A stretch of 64,000 nucleotides of DNA, from positions 744,001 through 808,000 of the forward strand of contig NZ_JALJEJ010000001.1 of assembly GCF_022953055.1 (NCBI RefSeq), written 5' to 3'. Below are positions 50,361-59,078 of the stretch, one piece after another. The notes beneath the pieces are model-generated. The model did not search any database. It worked only from the letters and a program-made list of their open reading frames with translations, and was not told where the DNA came from. Numbering within the stretch: position 1 is the stretch's first letter; the number at the start of each line of letters is the position of its first letter. Both the position numbers and the translations under genes were made by a program. This DNA comes from Mucilaginibacter straminoryzae. Lineage in GTDB: Bacteria; Bacteroidota; Bacteroidia; Sphingobacteriales; Sphingobacteriaceae.

Positions 50361-51086
50361 ATGATTGTCAATTACACAGAACAAGGCTGGCAGGTAATTA
50401 CACAACGGGCACACGGGTTACTGGCAGCACAATTTGCGATGCAATGGGAAGTGGCAAAATGCCCATCAAGATGGACGGAAACCATTGTTATGATAGCAGG
50501 GCATGATGATGCGCAAACAGAGCTGCGGGAAGAAGACCTGCTTACTCCCGCCGGTGGACCGGTCGACTATGCCATGAAGGTGTACGAAGCAGACCGTGCC
50601 CAGCGTATGTTAGACTTTGCTTTCTCGCGTGGTAGATATTCTGCCCTTTTGGCTTCTATGCACATGACTTTCCTGTACCGAAAAGAACACGAGAAGCCAG
50701 AAGTACAGCAATTTTTAAAAGAGCAGAAAAAGTTACAGGATAAATGGTGCCATCAGCTGAATATCAATCGCAAAGAGGCCGATAGTATATACGGCTTATT
50801 AGAATGGTGTGATGCTCTATCGCTCTTGTTGTGTAAGGGAGATATCCAGCCCGAACAACGCTTAACGGAAATAAGCAAAGGCGACGATGACAGGCAATAT
50901 ACGGTATGCGAAAGTAAAGATGGCCATTTATGCGTATCGCCGTGGCCATTTGAAGCAGATAAATTTGAGGTATATCTTGAAACGCGCTGCATCAGGCAGC
51001 TTCAGTTTAAAACTCCTGCAGAATTTAAACAGTGCTTTCTGGATGCAGAAGTAATAGAAAAGCGCTGGACGCTGGCGAAGAAGTAA
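50361..51086 (+). CDS. DUF3891-like protein
   Basis: A 241-residue soluble protein. The opening (VITQRAHGLLAAQFAMQWE) and MIAGHDD match DUF3891, whose members keep a His-rich core (HG, HDD, and MHMTFLYRKEHEKPEVQQFLKEQ). That pattern suggests a metal-binding helical enzyme, but no activity is known. It is isolated between two repeat-filled intervals. Confidence 0.6.
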   Translation: MIVNYTEQGWQVITQRAHGLLAAQFAMQWEVAKCPSRWTETIVMIAGHDDAQTELREEDLLTPAGGPVDYAMKVYEADRAQRMLDFAFSRGRYSALLASMHMTFLYRKEHEKPEVQQFLKEQKKLQDKWCHQLNINRKEADSIYGLLEWCDALSLLLCKGDIQPEQRLTEISKGDDDRQYTVCESKDGHLCVSPWPFEADKFEVYLETRCIRQLQFKTPAEFKQCFLDAEVIEKRWTLAKK

Positions 51087-51250
51087 AATTCTGAGCCTTA
51101 AAAATGACTTTATTGTCACCCGTGTAGCGACCTGACCTGAACGTGTTTCGGGGATGATCTATAAAAGAAATATAATCTCGGCAGATTCTTCACTTCGTTC
51201 AGGATGACACTTTTTTGTGTTCTTTGCTAATAGCCTGCACGCTTGATGTT

Positions 51251-51282
51251 AAACAAAAACCCGGCACCTAAACGGCGCCGGG
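51251..51282 (-). terminator. Terminator of hppD
   Basis: On the minus strand CCCGGCGCC and GGTGCCGGG pair over 9 bp (one G-U) with a 5-nt loop, followed by TTTTTGTT, about 35 nt after the stop. Confidence 0.88.
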
Positions 51283-51317
51283 CTGCTCTAAATATAAAAG
51301 ATGGATCAAAAAAACAA

Positions 51318-52466
51318 TTACAAATTGCCCCTTAGTTCCTGCTCGCGTTCTATGGCTTCAAACAAGGCTTTAAAGTTACCAGCGCCAAAAGAACGTGCGC
51401 CTTTACGCTGGATGATCTCGAAAAACACAGTTGGGCGGTCTTCTACCGGTTTGGTGAAGATCTGCAGCAGGTAGCCCTCATCGTCCCGGTCGACTAAGAT
51501 TCCCAGTTGCTTTAACGGCTCCAGGTCTTCGTCGATGTGGCCTACCCGGCTTAGCAAATCGTCATAGTAAGTATTAGGAACGGTTAAAAATTCCACCCCA
51601 CGATTCTTTAGCGCTGTTACCGTTTCCACAATATGGTCTGTAGCAAGTGCCAGGTGCTGTACGCCCTCGCCCTCATAAAATTCAAGATATTCCTCTATCT
51701 GTGATTTCTTTTTACCCTCTGCCGGCTCATTAATCGGGAACTTTACATACCCGTTGCCGTTGCTCATCACCTTGCTCATCAGGGCAGAATATTCTGTCGA
51801 GATCATCTTATCGTCAAAGGTCAGGATGTTACGGAAGCCCATCACTTCCTCATAAAAATTCACCCATTGGTTCATCTTATGCCAGCCCACGTTACCCACG
51901 CAATGGTCTACATACAACAAGCCGGTTGACTCCGGGCTATATTCCGGGTTCCATTTTTCATATCCGGGTAAGAAAATACCACTGTAGCTTTTTCTTTCTA
52001 TGAATAAGTGTACCGTTTCGCCGTAGAGCTTAATTCCGCTCATGCATACCTCGCCATGCTCGTCGGTTAGCTTTTTAGGCTCCATAAACGGTTCGGCGCC
52101 TCTCTTGGTGGTTTGCTCAAAGGCATCGAAAGCATCGTCAACCCATAAGGCCAGTACTTTTACACCATCACCGTGTTTCTTGATATGCTCGGCGATGGGG
52201 TGGTCTGAGTGCAGGGGCGTAGTTAGCATAATTCTGATCTTGCCCTGCTGCAACACGTATGAAGCACGGTCGCGCACGCCGGTTTCTGGTCCGGCATAGG
52301 CCAGGCTTTGAAAACCAAAGGCCGACTTATAATAATGCGCCGCCTGTTTGGCGTTACCTACGTAGAATTCAACATAGTCCGTCCCGTTAAGCGGAAGGAA
52401 ATCATACGATGCTGTTGCTAAATCTGCTGCTTCGTGAGAAGCTTTTGTATATTCTGAAATTTGCAT
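51318..52466 (-). CDS. hppD: 4-Hydroxyphenylpyruvate dioxygenase
   Basis: A 382-residue enzyme converting 4-hydroxyphenylpyruvate to homogentisate. Iron ligands are His in YVDHCVGNVGW, His in EGVQHLALATDHI and Glu in TVFFEIIQRKG. Both vicinal-oxygen-chelate halves and the C-terminal FGAGNFKALFEAIEREQ are present. It is the second gene of an hmgA-hppD transcript, 63 nt after hmgA. Confidence 0.97.
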   Translation of the reverse strand: MQISEYTKASHEAADLATASYDFLPLNGTDYVEFYVGNAKQAAHYYKSAFGFQSLAYAGPETGVRDRASYVLQQGKIRIMLTTPLHSDHPIAEHIKKHGDGVKVLALWVDDAFDAFEQTTKRGAEPFMEPKKLTDEHGEVCMSGIKLYGETVHLFIERKSYSGIFLPGYEKWNPEYSPESTGLLYVDHCVGNVGWHKMNQWVNFYEEVMGFRNILTFDDKMISTEYSALMSKVMSNGNGYVKFPINEPAEGKKKSQIEEYLEFYEGEGVQHLALATDHIVETVTALKNRGVEFLTVPNTYYDDLLSRVGHIDEDLEPLKQLGILVDRDDEGYLLQIFTKPVEDRPTVFFEIIQRKGARSFGAGNFKALFEAIEREQELRGNL

Positions 52467-52529
52467 TTTTTTTCTCTTTAACGTTGTTGTAAATCGTTTG
52501 CTCCTCCCTTTCAGAGGTTAGGTGGGCTG

Positions 52530-53687
52530 CTACTCTGCCCAGCTTTTATAATAGTTAGGATCTTCAATCCGTATGGCGTCTTCAGTCAGCATCAACGGGC
52601 GGAAAGGGTCGATCATCACGGCCAGTTCCTCTGTTTTTTCTTTACCGATAGACTTTTCTACCGCACCCGGGTGCGGGCCATGCGGGATGCCGCCGGGGTG
52701 AAGGGTAATTTGTCCACGTACTACATTTTTGCGGCTCATGAAATCACCGTCCACGTAATAGAGCACCTCATCGCTGTCCACATTGCTATGGTTATAAGGA
52801 GCTGGGATGGCTTGCGGATGGTAGTCGTACTTGCGCGGTACAAAAGAGCAGATCACAAAATTGTGCCCTTCGAAGGTTTGATGCACAGGTGGCGGTTGAT
52901 GTAACCTGCCGGTGATCGGTTCAAAATCGTGGATGGATAAAGCCCAGGGATAATGCAGGCCGTCCCAGCCGATAAAATCGAACGGATGGGTGCCGTAAAC
53001 ATAGGGATAGATCAGGCCCTGCTTCTTAATCAGTACCTTAAAATCGCCATACTCATCGTGGGTTTCCAGGTCTTGCGGGCGTTTGATATCACGTTCGCAA
53101 TAAGGCGAATGTTCCATCAGCTGCCCAAACTGGTTACGGTACCGTTTAGGTGTACGTATCGGGCTGAAGCTTTCTACAATAAAGAGGCGGTTGTTTTCGC
53201 CGTTAAAATGCAGTTGGTAAATGGTCCCGCGCGGAATAATCAGGTAATCGCCATATTCGAACGGAATATTTCCAAAACCGGTCTTCAGGGTTCCGCTTCC
53301 TTCATGGATGAATACCACCTCGTCTGCCTGGCTATTTTTGTAGAAATAGTCGGTCATTGATTTACGTGGCGAAGCCAGGGAAATATGCAGATCGCTGTTC
53401 ACCAGTACGGGCTTACGGCTTTGCAGGTAGTCGTCTTCAGGCTGAATGTTAAATCCAAGTAGGCTGGTATGTTTCAGGTGCTTTTCGCGGGCAATTTTGG
53501 GCTCTACACTATAAGGCTCACCAAGTTCCTTTACCAGGGTTGGTGGATGGCAGTGGTATACCAGCGAGTACATGCTCGAGAAGCCTTCGGTAGAAACCAG
53601 TTCTTCGGCATACAGGTTACCGTCCAGTTTACGAAAAACGGTATGACGCTTATGGGGTATTTTCCCCAGCGAATGATAAAAAGGCAT
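52530..53687 (-). CDS. hmgA: Homogentisate 1,2-dioxygenase
   Basis: A 385-residue cupin-type dioxygenase that opens the ring of homogentisate to maleylacetoacetate. Typical stretches are LYSLVYHCHPPTLVKELGEP... near residue 40-60, DEVVFIHEGSGTLKTGFGNIPFEYGDYLIIPRGTIYQL, and the iron-binding region DEVLYYVDGDFMSRK ... HPGGIPHGPHPGAVEKS near the C-terminus. It lacks the long N-terminal region of the eukaryotic enzyme, as usual for this bacterial branch. Divergent from the fumarylacetoacetate hydrolase gene. Confidence 0.93.
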   Translation of the reverse strand: MPFYHSLGKIPHKRHTVFRKLDGNLYAEELVSTEGFSSMYSLVYHCHPPTLVKELGEPYSVEPKIAREKHLKHTSLLGFNIQPEDDYLQSRKPVLVNSDLHISLASPRKSMTDYFYKNSQADEVVFIHEGSGTLKTGFGNIPFEYGDYLIIPRGTIYQLHFNGENNRLFIVESFSPIRTPKRYRNQFGQLMEHSPYCERDIKRPQDLETHDEYGDFKVLIKKQGLIYPYVYGTHPFDFIGWDGLHYPWALSIHDFEPITGRLHQPPPVHQTFEGHNFVICSFVPRKYDYHPQAIPAPYNHSNVDSDEVLYYVDGDFMSRKNVVRGQITLHPGGIPHGPHPGAVEKSIGKEKTEELAVMIDPFRPLMLTEDAIRIEDPNYYKSWAE

Positions 53688-53954
53688 AAATAATTACTGT
53701 TGACTTAGTAAAAACAGATTGATTTTGCTAAAAGAAAACGGCACAGAATTGCCGGATGGATCAACAGGTTACCGAATACTGGGCAAATACAATTTTAGAG
53801 AGCATAGCATACCGGATACCAGCGGCGATTGCCCTGGCCAGTAAACTTTGCGTTTGATATGAAACCTTTAGGTGGCTCATGTTATAATTGATTCACGAAA
53901 TTAAGTTTTCGCAAATCATTATGCAAGCATAATATCAAAAGTTGGGAAATTGTT

Positions 53955-53962
53955 TAGTTTTG
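53955..53962 (+). promoter_or_regulatory. -7 box of the fumarylacetoacetate hydrolase gene
   Basis: TAGTTTTG, an exact TAnnTTTG match, 23 nt before the ATG at 53986. It lies downstream of the in-frame TTG at 53950, which therefore cannot be the start. Confidence 0.5.
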
Positions 53963-53985
53963 ACCACCAATTATACGGCGATAAT

Positions 53986-54984
53986 ATGAAACTGGTATCC
54001 TACAAAACCGAGGATCGCGAGCATCTGGGCATTTTTGCTAACGGTCATATCTACAACATCAACTCATTCAACAAGGCGCTGCCTGATAACATGAACGACT
54101 TTCTTTGGGGAGGCGATGAACTGATGGAACGCGCATTGCGCATTAATGAAGACTTGTTGAACGGTAAAATAGAAGGTAAGGAAGAGCCTTTTTACGAGTT
54201 GCTTGCACCCGTGCCTCACCCCACTTCGTGCCGTGATGGCTATGCCTTTCGCCAGCATGTAGAGGCGGCCCGGCGTAACCGTAAGGTGCCGATGATCCCC
54301 GAGTTTGATCAATACCCTATTTTTTATTTCACCAATCACAACGCTGTGCAAGGACCTGGTGAGGTGGAGTGTATGCCAGACCATTTTCAGAAACTGGATT
54401 TTGAACTGGAAGTTGCCGTGGTGCTTAACAAAAAGGGCCGCAACATCCGCGCGGCAGAGGCCGATAGTTTTATAGCCGGATACATGGTAATGAACGACAT
54501 GAGCGCACGTACCCTGCAGATGGAGGAAATGCTGCTGAACCTTGGCCCGGCCAAGGGGAAGGATTTTTCAACCGTAATAGGTCCGTGGCTGGTTACTCCC
54601 GATGAATTAGCACCTTACAAAACAGCTTGTAAGCCCGGCCATACCGGTAACACGTATAACCTGCAAATGAAATGCAGTGTTAACGGCAAACAGGTTTCCA
54701 GCGGTAATATGGCGGATATGGACTGGACGTTTGCCGAAATTATTGAACGTTGCGCTTACGGCTGCGACGTGCTTCCCGGCGATGTAATTGGTTCTGGGAC
54801 AGTAGGCACCGGTTGCTTCCTGGAACTAAATGGCACCGGCCTGCTGAACAATCCCGACTATCAACCACAATGGCTACAACCCGGCGACCTGGTAGAGATG
54901 GAAATTACAGGTTTAGGTGTGCTTAGTAATGTGATCACCAAAGCAGATACTGATTTTTCAATTTTGAGATTGAAGAAACTGTAG
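53986..54984 (+). CDS. fahA: Fumarylacetoacetate hydrolase family protein
   Basis: A 332-residue enzyme, most likely cleaving fumarylacetoacetate to fumarate and acetoacetate, the last step of tyrosine breakdown. Family motifs: DGYAFRQHVEAARRNR, FYFTNHNAVQGPGE, the metal-site acids in LDFELEVAVVLNKKGRNI, GYMVMNDMSAR, and the C-terminal DVIGSGTVGTGCFLELNG. It is transcribed away from hmgA-hppD. The in-frame TTG at 53950 lies upstream of the -7 box and is rejected as a start. Confidence 0.92.
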   Translation: MKLVSYKTEDREHLGIFANGHIYNINSFNKALPDNMNDFLWGGDELMERALRINEDLLNGKIEGKEEPFYELLAPVPHPTSCRDGYAFRQHVEAARRNRKVPMIPEFDQYPIFYFTNHNAVQGPGEVECMPDHFQKLDFELEVAVVLNKKGRNIRAAEADSFIAGYMVMNDMSARTLQMEEMLLNLGPAKGKDFSTVIGPWLVTPDELAPYKTACKPGHTGNTYNLQMKCSVNGKQVSSGNMADMDWTFAEIIERCAYGCDVLPGDVIGSGTVGTGCFLELNGTGLLNNPDYQPQWLQPGDLVEMEITGLGVLSNVITKADTDFSILRLKKL

Positions 54985-54999
54985 CGTAACCACGATTCT

Positions 55000-55085
55000 G
55001 TCATCCGAGAGAAACGAGGAATCTTCTTCTGCAAGACAAGCCGAGAAGATTCTTCTCCGTCAGCCGACGGATCAGAATGACAAGA
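55000..55085. repeat. GTCATNC-type imperfect inverted repeat
   Basis: Contains TGTCATCCGAGAGAAACGAG, AAGATTCTTC twice in opposite orientation and CAGAATGACA at the far end. It resembles the dispersed palindromes at 50232 and 58991 and lies after the fumarylacetoacetate hydrolase gene. Confidence 0.65.
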
Positions 55086-55166
55086 ATGGAACAAACGTGA
55101 AATGCCGGAGCAGCCCTGCGACGAGTTCAGGGCGACACGGTTATTATCTCATACCGAAGAACCCCA

Positions 55167-56063
55167 ATGTTAACCATCGATATCACCAAACTCACCACCA
55201 TAGAACTGCAGAACTACCTGCAATATGCCGTAGCGCCGCGGCCTATCTGCCTGGCTTCTACCATTGATGCAGAAGGTAATGTTAATTTAAGCCCGTTCAG
55301 TTTTTTTAATCTGTTCAGTACCAATCCGCCGGTTTGCATTTTCTCACCGTCGCGCAGGGCCAGGGATGGGTCTACCAAGCACTCGCTGAAAAATATCCTC
55401 GAAGTGCCTGAATGCGTGATCAACATCGTGCATTACGAGATGGTTCACCAGCAATCGCTTTCGAGTGTGGAATATCCGAAAGGCACAAACGAATTTATCA
55501 AATCAGGTTTTATGGCAGTCCCCTCACAAATGGTAAAGCCGCCGCGGGTGGCAGAATCTTTCGTGCAGATGGAGTGTGTGGTAACGCAGGTAATTTCCTT
55601 GGGCGACAAGCCCGGTGCGGGCAACCTGGTACTGGCCGAAATAAAGCTGATGCACATTGCAGAACAGGTGCTGGATGCGGAAGGTAAAATAGACCAGCAA
55701 AAAATGGATCACGTGGCACGCCTGGGTGGCGACTGGTATTGCCGCGTTGCACCCGAAAACCTGTTTAAAGTACCTAAACCCAACAGGAACATCGGCATGG
55801 GGGTTGACGCTTTGCCCTATGCCATCCGTAATTCTAAGATACTCACCGGGAATAACCTGGGACAGTTAGGTAATCTGGAGCAATTGCCGGACGATGCTGC
55901 GATAGCAGTGTATGCCCAAAGGCCGGAAATTAAAGAAATAATGGACGCTACCATTGGCGATAGCACCACCCGTGAATTACAACTGCATCTGAGGGCTAAA
56001 CAATTGCTTGAAGAAGATCAGGTAGAAGAAGCTTTATTAACGCTGATGGCGGACATGATCTGA
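55167..56063 (+). CDS. Flavin reductase-like FMN-binding protein
   Basis: A 298-residue protein with a flavin-reductase-like domain over residues ~15-200: QYAVAPRPICLASTIDAEGNVNLSPFSFFNLFSTNPPVCIFSPSRR, and VNIVHYEMVHQQSLSSVEYP. The C-terminal ~90 residues are a helical extension. A homologous gene commonly lies beside homogentisate genes in Bacteroidota, but its step in aromatic breakdown is not established. It is separated from fahA by a repeat-filled 182-nt interval. Confidence 0.85.
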   Translation: MLTIDITKLTTIELQNYLQYAVAPRPICLASTIDAEGNVNLSPFSFFNLFSTNPPVCIFSPSRRARDGSTKHSLKNILEVPECVINIVHYEMVHQQSLSSVEYPKGTNEFIKSGFMAVPSQMVKPPRVAESFVQMECVVTQVISLGDKPGAGNLVLAEIKLMHIAEQVLDAEGKIDQQKMDHVARLGGDWYCRVAPENLFKVPKPNRNIGMGVDALPYAIRNSKILTGNNLGQLGNLEQLPDDAAIAVYAQRPEIKEIMDATIGDSTTRELQLHLRAKQLLEEDQVEEALLTLMADMI

Positions 56064-56074
56064 TTGGGTTAAAT

Positions 56075-56145
56075 CCCTCCCTCGGGAGGGTTAGGGAGGG
56101 GTCATTATCTAGGTAACCCCTTCCTACTCCTTCCCCAAGGAAGGA
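56075..56145. repeat. Two CCCTCCC-type palindromes
   Basis: CCCTCCC-TC-GGGAGGG (56075-56090) and TCCTTCC-CCAA-GGAAGGA (56128-56145). Two adjacent copies of the short palindrome family, between the flavin-reductase-like gene and the LiaF-like operon. Confidence 0.8.
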
Positions 56146-56259
56146 ATCGCACATCCCAATTCTTTTTTGGATTCGCTTAGCGCATCAAATACCTTCTCTT
56201 TTTTCACCGCCGCTTCTCTGCCATTCACCGAGTTTTTACCTCATACAGCCAGTTAACAA

Positions 56260-56290
56260 TTTGCGATTGTAAAAGCTTACATTAGTTTTG
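56260..56290 (+). promoter_or_regulatory. Promoter of the LiaF-like/two-component operon
   Basis: TTTG (56260-56263), 19 nt, then TAGTTTTG (56283-56290), both matching the Bacteroidota consensus exactly, 32 nt before the ATG. Confidence 0.85.
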
Positions 56291-56322
56291 AATCAGATTT
56301 TAATTCCAATTCGACAGACAAC

Positions 56323-57144
56323 ATGAGCAATAACAATATATATAATGCTAACGCTGGCAAAGGCAAGATCTTCGTCGGTATGATATTACTGCTTATCGGT
56401 GGTGTATTACTTTTACAGCAGTTCACTTATTTCATTATTCCATGGTGGTTGTGGCGCTGGCCAACCTGGCTTATTTTGATCGGCCTTTACAGCGGTGCAA
56501 AGAATAATTTTCGTAGCCTTGGATGGCTGATCATGGTGGCCATTGGCGGTATCTTCCTCTTTGATGATATTTTCCCCGGAATTCATTTCAGGAACCTGGT
56601 TTGGCCAGCTGTACTAATCCTGGTTGGTTTTTGGCTAATTACAGGCCGCCACAAAACAACCGGTTGCCTGAATATAAAAAGTCGTCGACGTAAACCTTGG
56701 GAAGCTGATTATGTAGTTAAACCGGAAGTTACTTCACCCGACGGAACTACCTCTACTGAAGAACCTGTTACGGGTGATCCGTTCGATACTAAATATGCTT
56801 ACGGCGACGATTATGTAAACACCACCTCTGTTTTCGGCAGTGTTAATAAAATGATCCTGTCTAAAGATTTTAAGGGCGGTACTGTAGTGAACGTTTTCGG
56901 CGGTACAGAACTCAACTTTACCCAGGCAGATATCAAGGGCAAAGTATATATAGATGTTACACAGCTTTTCGGCGGGATTAAATTATTCGTACCCCCGCAT
57001 TGGCAGGTTACTTCAGATATCGCTGCGATTTTTGCCGGCATAGATGATAAAAGGCGCAACACGACCATCCCGCTTGACCCTGATAAAGTGCTGGTACTTA
57101 CCGGAACATCCATTTTCGCAGGTATCGAGATCAGAAGCTTTTAA
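56323..57144 (+). CDS. LiaF-like membrane protein
   Basis: A 273-residue protein. The N-terminal ~110 residues hold about four hydrophobic segments (FVGMILLLIGGVLLLQQF, WLWRWPTWLILIGLY, LGWLIMVAIGGIFLF, LVWPAVLILVGFWLI), the DUF5668/LiaF membrane part. The C-terminal beta-helix-like domain (SVFGSVNKMILSKDFKGGTVVNVFGGTELNFTQADIKGKVYIDVTQLFGGIKLFVPPHW) matches the cell-wall-active antibiotic response domain. It is followed by a sensor kinase and regulator, as LiaF is in Bacillus, so a role in envelope stress control is a fair inference. Confidence 0.88.
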   Translation: MSNNNIYNANAGKGKIFVGMILLLIGGVLLLQQFTYFIIPWWLWRWPTWLILIGLYSGAKNNFRSLGWLIMVAIGGIFLFDDIFPGIHFRNLVWPAVLILVGFWLITGRHKTTGCLNIKSRRRKPWEADYVVKPEVTSPDGTTSTEEPVTGDPFDTKYAYGDDYVNTTSVFGSVNKMILSKDFKGGTVVNVFGGTELNFTQADIKGKVYIDVTQLFGGIKLFVPPHWQVTSDIAAIFAGIDDKRRNTTIPLDPDKVLVLTGTSIFAGIEIRSF

Positions 57145-57164
57145 ACCATCAAAAACTTATCACT

Positions 57165-58199
57165 TTGGCTGCTCCTATTTCAACCTTTGTAAACCTTAGA
57201 TGGGCATTTGCCGCGGGCGGTGTGGTATGGACCGCCCTGCAGGTTTATATTATCCAGAGCTTTGGCTTTAGCTGGGCGGTTGCGCTTACCGATGGTATCA
57301 TCAGTTCGGTTGCCCTGGGTGCAGCCTGTTGGCTGATAGATAACACCCTGCGTTTTTATCAGCCATCCCAAAATAGTTACCTTAACTTACTGATATGGTG
57401 TGGGTTATTGGCCGGGCTTTGCCTGGCCATCAGCCGTTTTGCATTGCCGCAGATTATCACCGATGCTGAATATTATGGCTTCGTGGTAAAATCAATGGTG
57501 ATCCGTTATTTTACCGATTTTCTTGCCATTGGCTGGATGGCCATGATCAGTTTGGTATGGTACGCGCAGCAGGATCATAAGGAAAATGAGAAACGTAAAG
57601 CCGAAGCAGAGAAACTGGCGAAAGAAGCCGAACTGTTTAATCTACGCCAGCAATTGCAACCGCACTTTTTATTCAATAGCCTCAATTCCATCAATGCCCT
57701 GATCGGCTTTAAACCCGAAGAGGCGCGTAAGATGGTTCAGCAGTTATCTGATTTCCTCCGGGGTACGTTGAAGAAAGACGACCAGCAGTTAACCTCGCTT
57801 TCAGACGAGTTACAGCACCTGCAATTATACCTGGATATTGAAAAAGTAAGGTTCGGCCATCGGCTGCAGACAGAGATCAGTTGCGACGGCGAATGCGGCA
57901 AGGCCTTGCTTCCGCCGTTGCTCTTACAACCGGTTGTGGAAAATGCTATTAAGTTTGGCTTGTATGATACTACCGGCAGCGTTACAGTAAGTATCCGTGG
58001 CGAAATGGATGATAACTACCTGGTAATCATTGTGCAGAACCCTTATGACCCGCAAACGGCCAAACCGCGCCAGGGAACGGGTTTCGGCCTGAGCGGCATG
58101 AAACGCCGCTTGCATTTAATTTATACCCGTAATGACCTGGTGGAAACTTTTGTAAATGATGATATATTTACCACCATTATAAAAATTCCGCAGGTATGA
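57165..58199 (+). CDS. LytS/YesM-type sensor histidine kinase
   Basis: A 344-residue kinase starting with TTG at 57165, 20 nt after the LiaF-like gene. About four membrane segments (residues ~10-140) are followed by a coiled-coil with EAEKLAKEAELFNLRQQLQPHFLFNSLNSINALIG, where the His of PHFLFNSLN is the phosphorylation site, and a short ATPase domain (LLQPVVENAIKFGL, GTGFGLSGMKRRL). No extracellular sensor domain is present. The stop overlaps the response-regulator start (ATGA). Confidence 0.93.
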   Translation: MAAPISTFVNLRWAFAAGGVVWTALQVYIIQSFGFSWAVALTDGIISSVALGAACWLIDNTLRFYQPSQNSYLNLLIWCGLLAGLCLAISRFALPQIITDAEYYGFVVKSMVIRYFTDFLAIGWMAMISLVWYAQQDHKENEKRKAEAEKLAKEAELFNLRQQLQPHFLFNSLNSINALIGFKPEEARKMVQQLSDFLRGTLKKDDQQLTSLSDELQHLQLYLDIEKVRFGHRLQTEISCDGECGKALLPPLLLQPVVENAIKFGLYDTTGSVTVSIRGEMDDNYLVIIVQNPYDPQTAKPRQGTGFGLSGMKRRLHLIYTRNDLVETFVNDDIFTTIIKIPQV

Positions 58200-58948
58200 G
58201 AAGAGCTTTACTGATAGATGATGAACCACTGGCCCGTATGGTAGTACTGGAATATCTTCAGCATTATAAAACCGATATTGAAGTAATACAGGAATGCGGC
58301 GATGGTTTTGAAGGGATGAAAGCTATACAACAGCATCAACCTGATTTAATATTTCTGGATGTGCAAATGCCGAAGATCAACGGTTTTGAAATGCTGGAAC
58401 TGCTGGAACAACCACCTGCCGTGATTTTTACCACAGCCTTCGACGAATATGCCCTGAAAGCCTTTGAAGCTCATGCGATAGATTACCTGCTAAAACCTTT
58501 TAGCAAAGACCGTTTTGATAAAGCGATAGAAAAATACCTGGCGCAAGCAGGCGCCAATCCTCAGCAGCAGCAAAAGCAAACCGAAAACCTCTTGGAAAGC
58601 ATGGCACAGTCGCCAATGCAGCACGATCGTATTGTGGTGAAAACGGGAACAAAAGTGAAAATTATCCCTGTTAACGATGTAATCTTCCTGGAAGCGGATG
58701 ACGATTATGTGAATATCCACACCGCAGAAGGCGCATATCTGAAAAACAAGACCATGAGCTTTTTTGAAAAAATGCTCGACCCGAGACAATTCGTGCGCGT
58801 ACACCGTTCGTTTATTGTCAGCATAGACCAGATCACTCGCATAGATCCTTACGAAAAAGACTCGCACGTGGCTATCCTGAAGTCCGGCGACAGGGTGCCC
58901 GTAAGCAAAACAGGATATGTGAAATTAAAGCAGGTATTGGGGATATAA
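58196..58948 (+). CDS. LytTR-family response regulator
   Basis: A 250-residue regulator. The receiver domain has the acidic pair at Asp8-Asp9, phospho-acceptor Asp55 in DLIFLDVQMPKING, and the Lys in DYLLKPFSKDRF. The C-terminal LytTR DNA-binding domain runs from RIVVKTGTKVKIIPVNDVIFLEADDDYVNIHTAEG to GDRVPVSKTGYVKLKQVLG. A Gln-rich linker (QQQQKQTENL) joins them. It forms a pair with the overlapping kinase gene. Confidence 0.95.
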   Translation: MRRALLIDDEPLARMVVLEYLQHYKTDIEVIQECGDGFEGMKAIQQHQPDLIFLDVQMPKINGFEMLELLEQPPAVIFTTAFDEYALKAFEAHAIDYLLKPFSKDRFDKAIEKYLAQAGANPQQQQKQTENLLESMAQSPMQHDRIVVKTGTKVKIIPVNDVIFLEADDDYVNIHTAEGAYLKNKTMSFFEKMLDPRQFVRVHRSFIVSIDQITRIDPYEKDSHVAILKSGDRVPVSKTGYVKLKQVLGI

Positions 58949-58990
58949 GATGATTTCGAAATTCGGTCTATAGATTTTGAAATTCGAAAA

Positions 58991-59069
58991 GATCGTCATT
59001 CTGGTCCGTCTGCTGACGGGGAAGAATCTGCAAACTGCGCAAACCTTCATCACATCCAGAATGACGATC
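58991..59069. repeat. 14-bp perfect inverted repeat, GTCATTCTGG type
   Basis: GATCGTCATTCTGG (58991-59004) and its exact complement CCAGAATGACGATC (59056-59069) enclose CCGTCTGCTGACGG and an AAGAATCTGC stretch. It lies between the convergent regulator and manA genes. Belongs to the dispersed family near 50232 and 55000. Confidence 0.85.
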
Positions 59070-59078
59070 ATAAAAATG

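Noticed and set aside
53950..53985. TTG start upstream of the fumarylacetoacetate hydrolase ATG
   Set aside because: It lies upstream of the predicted transcription start; the ATG at 53986 begins the family sequence.
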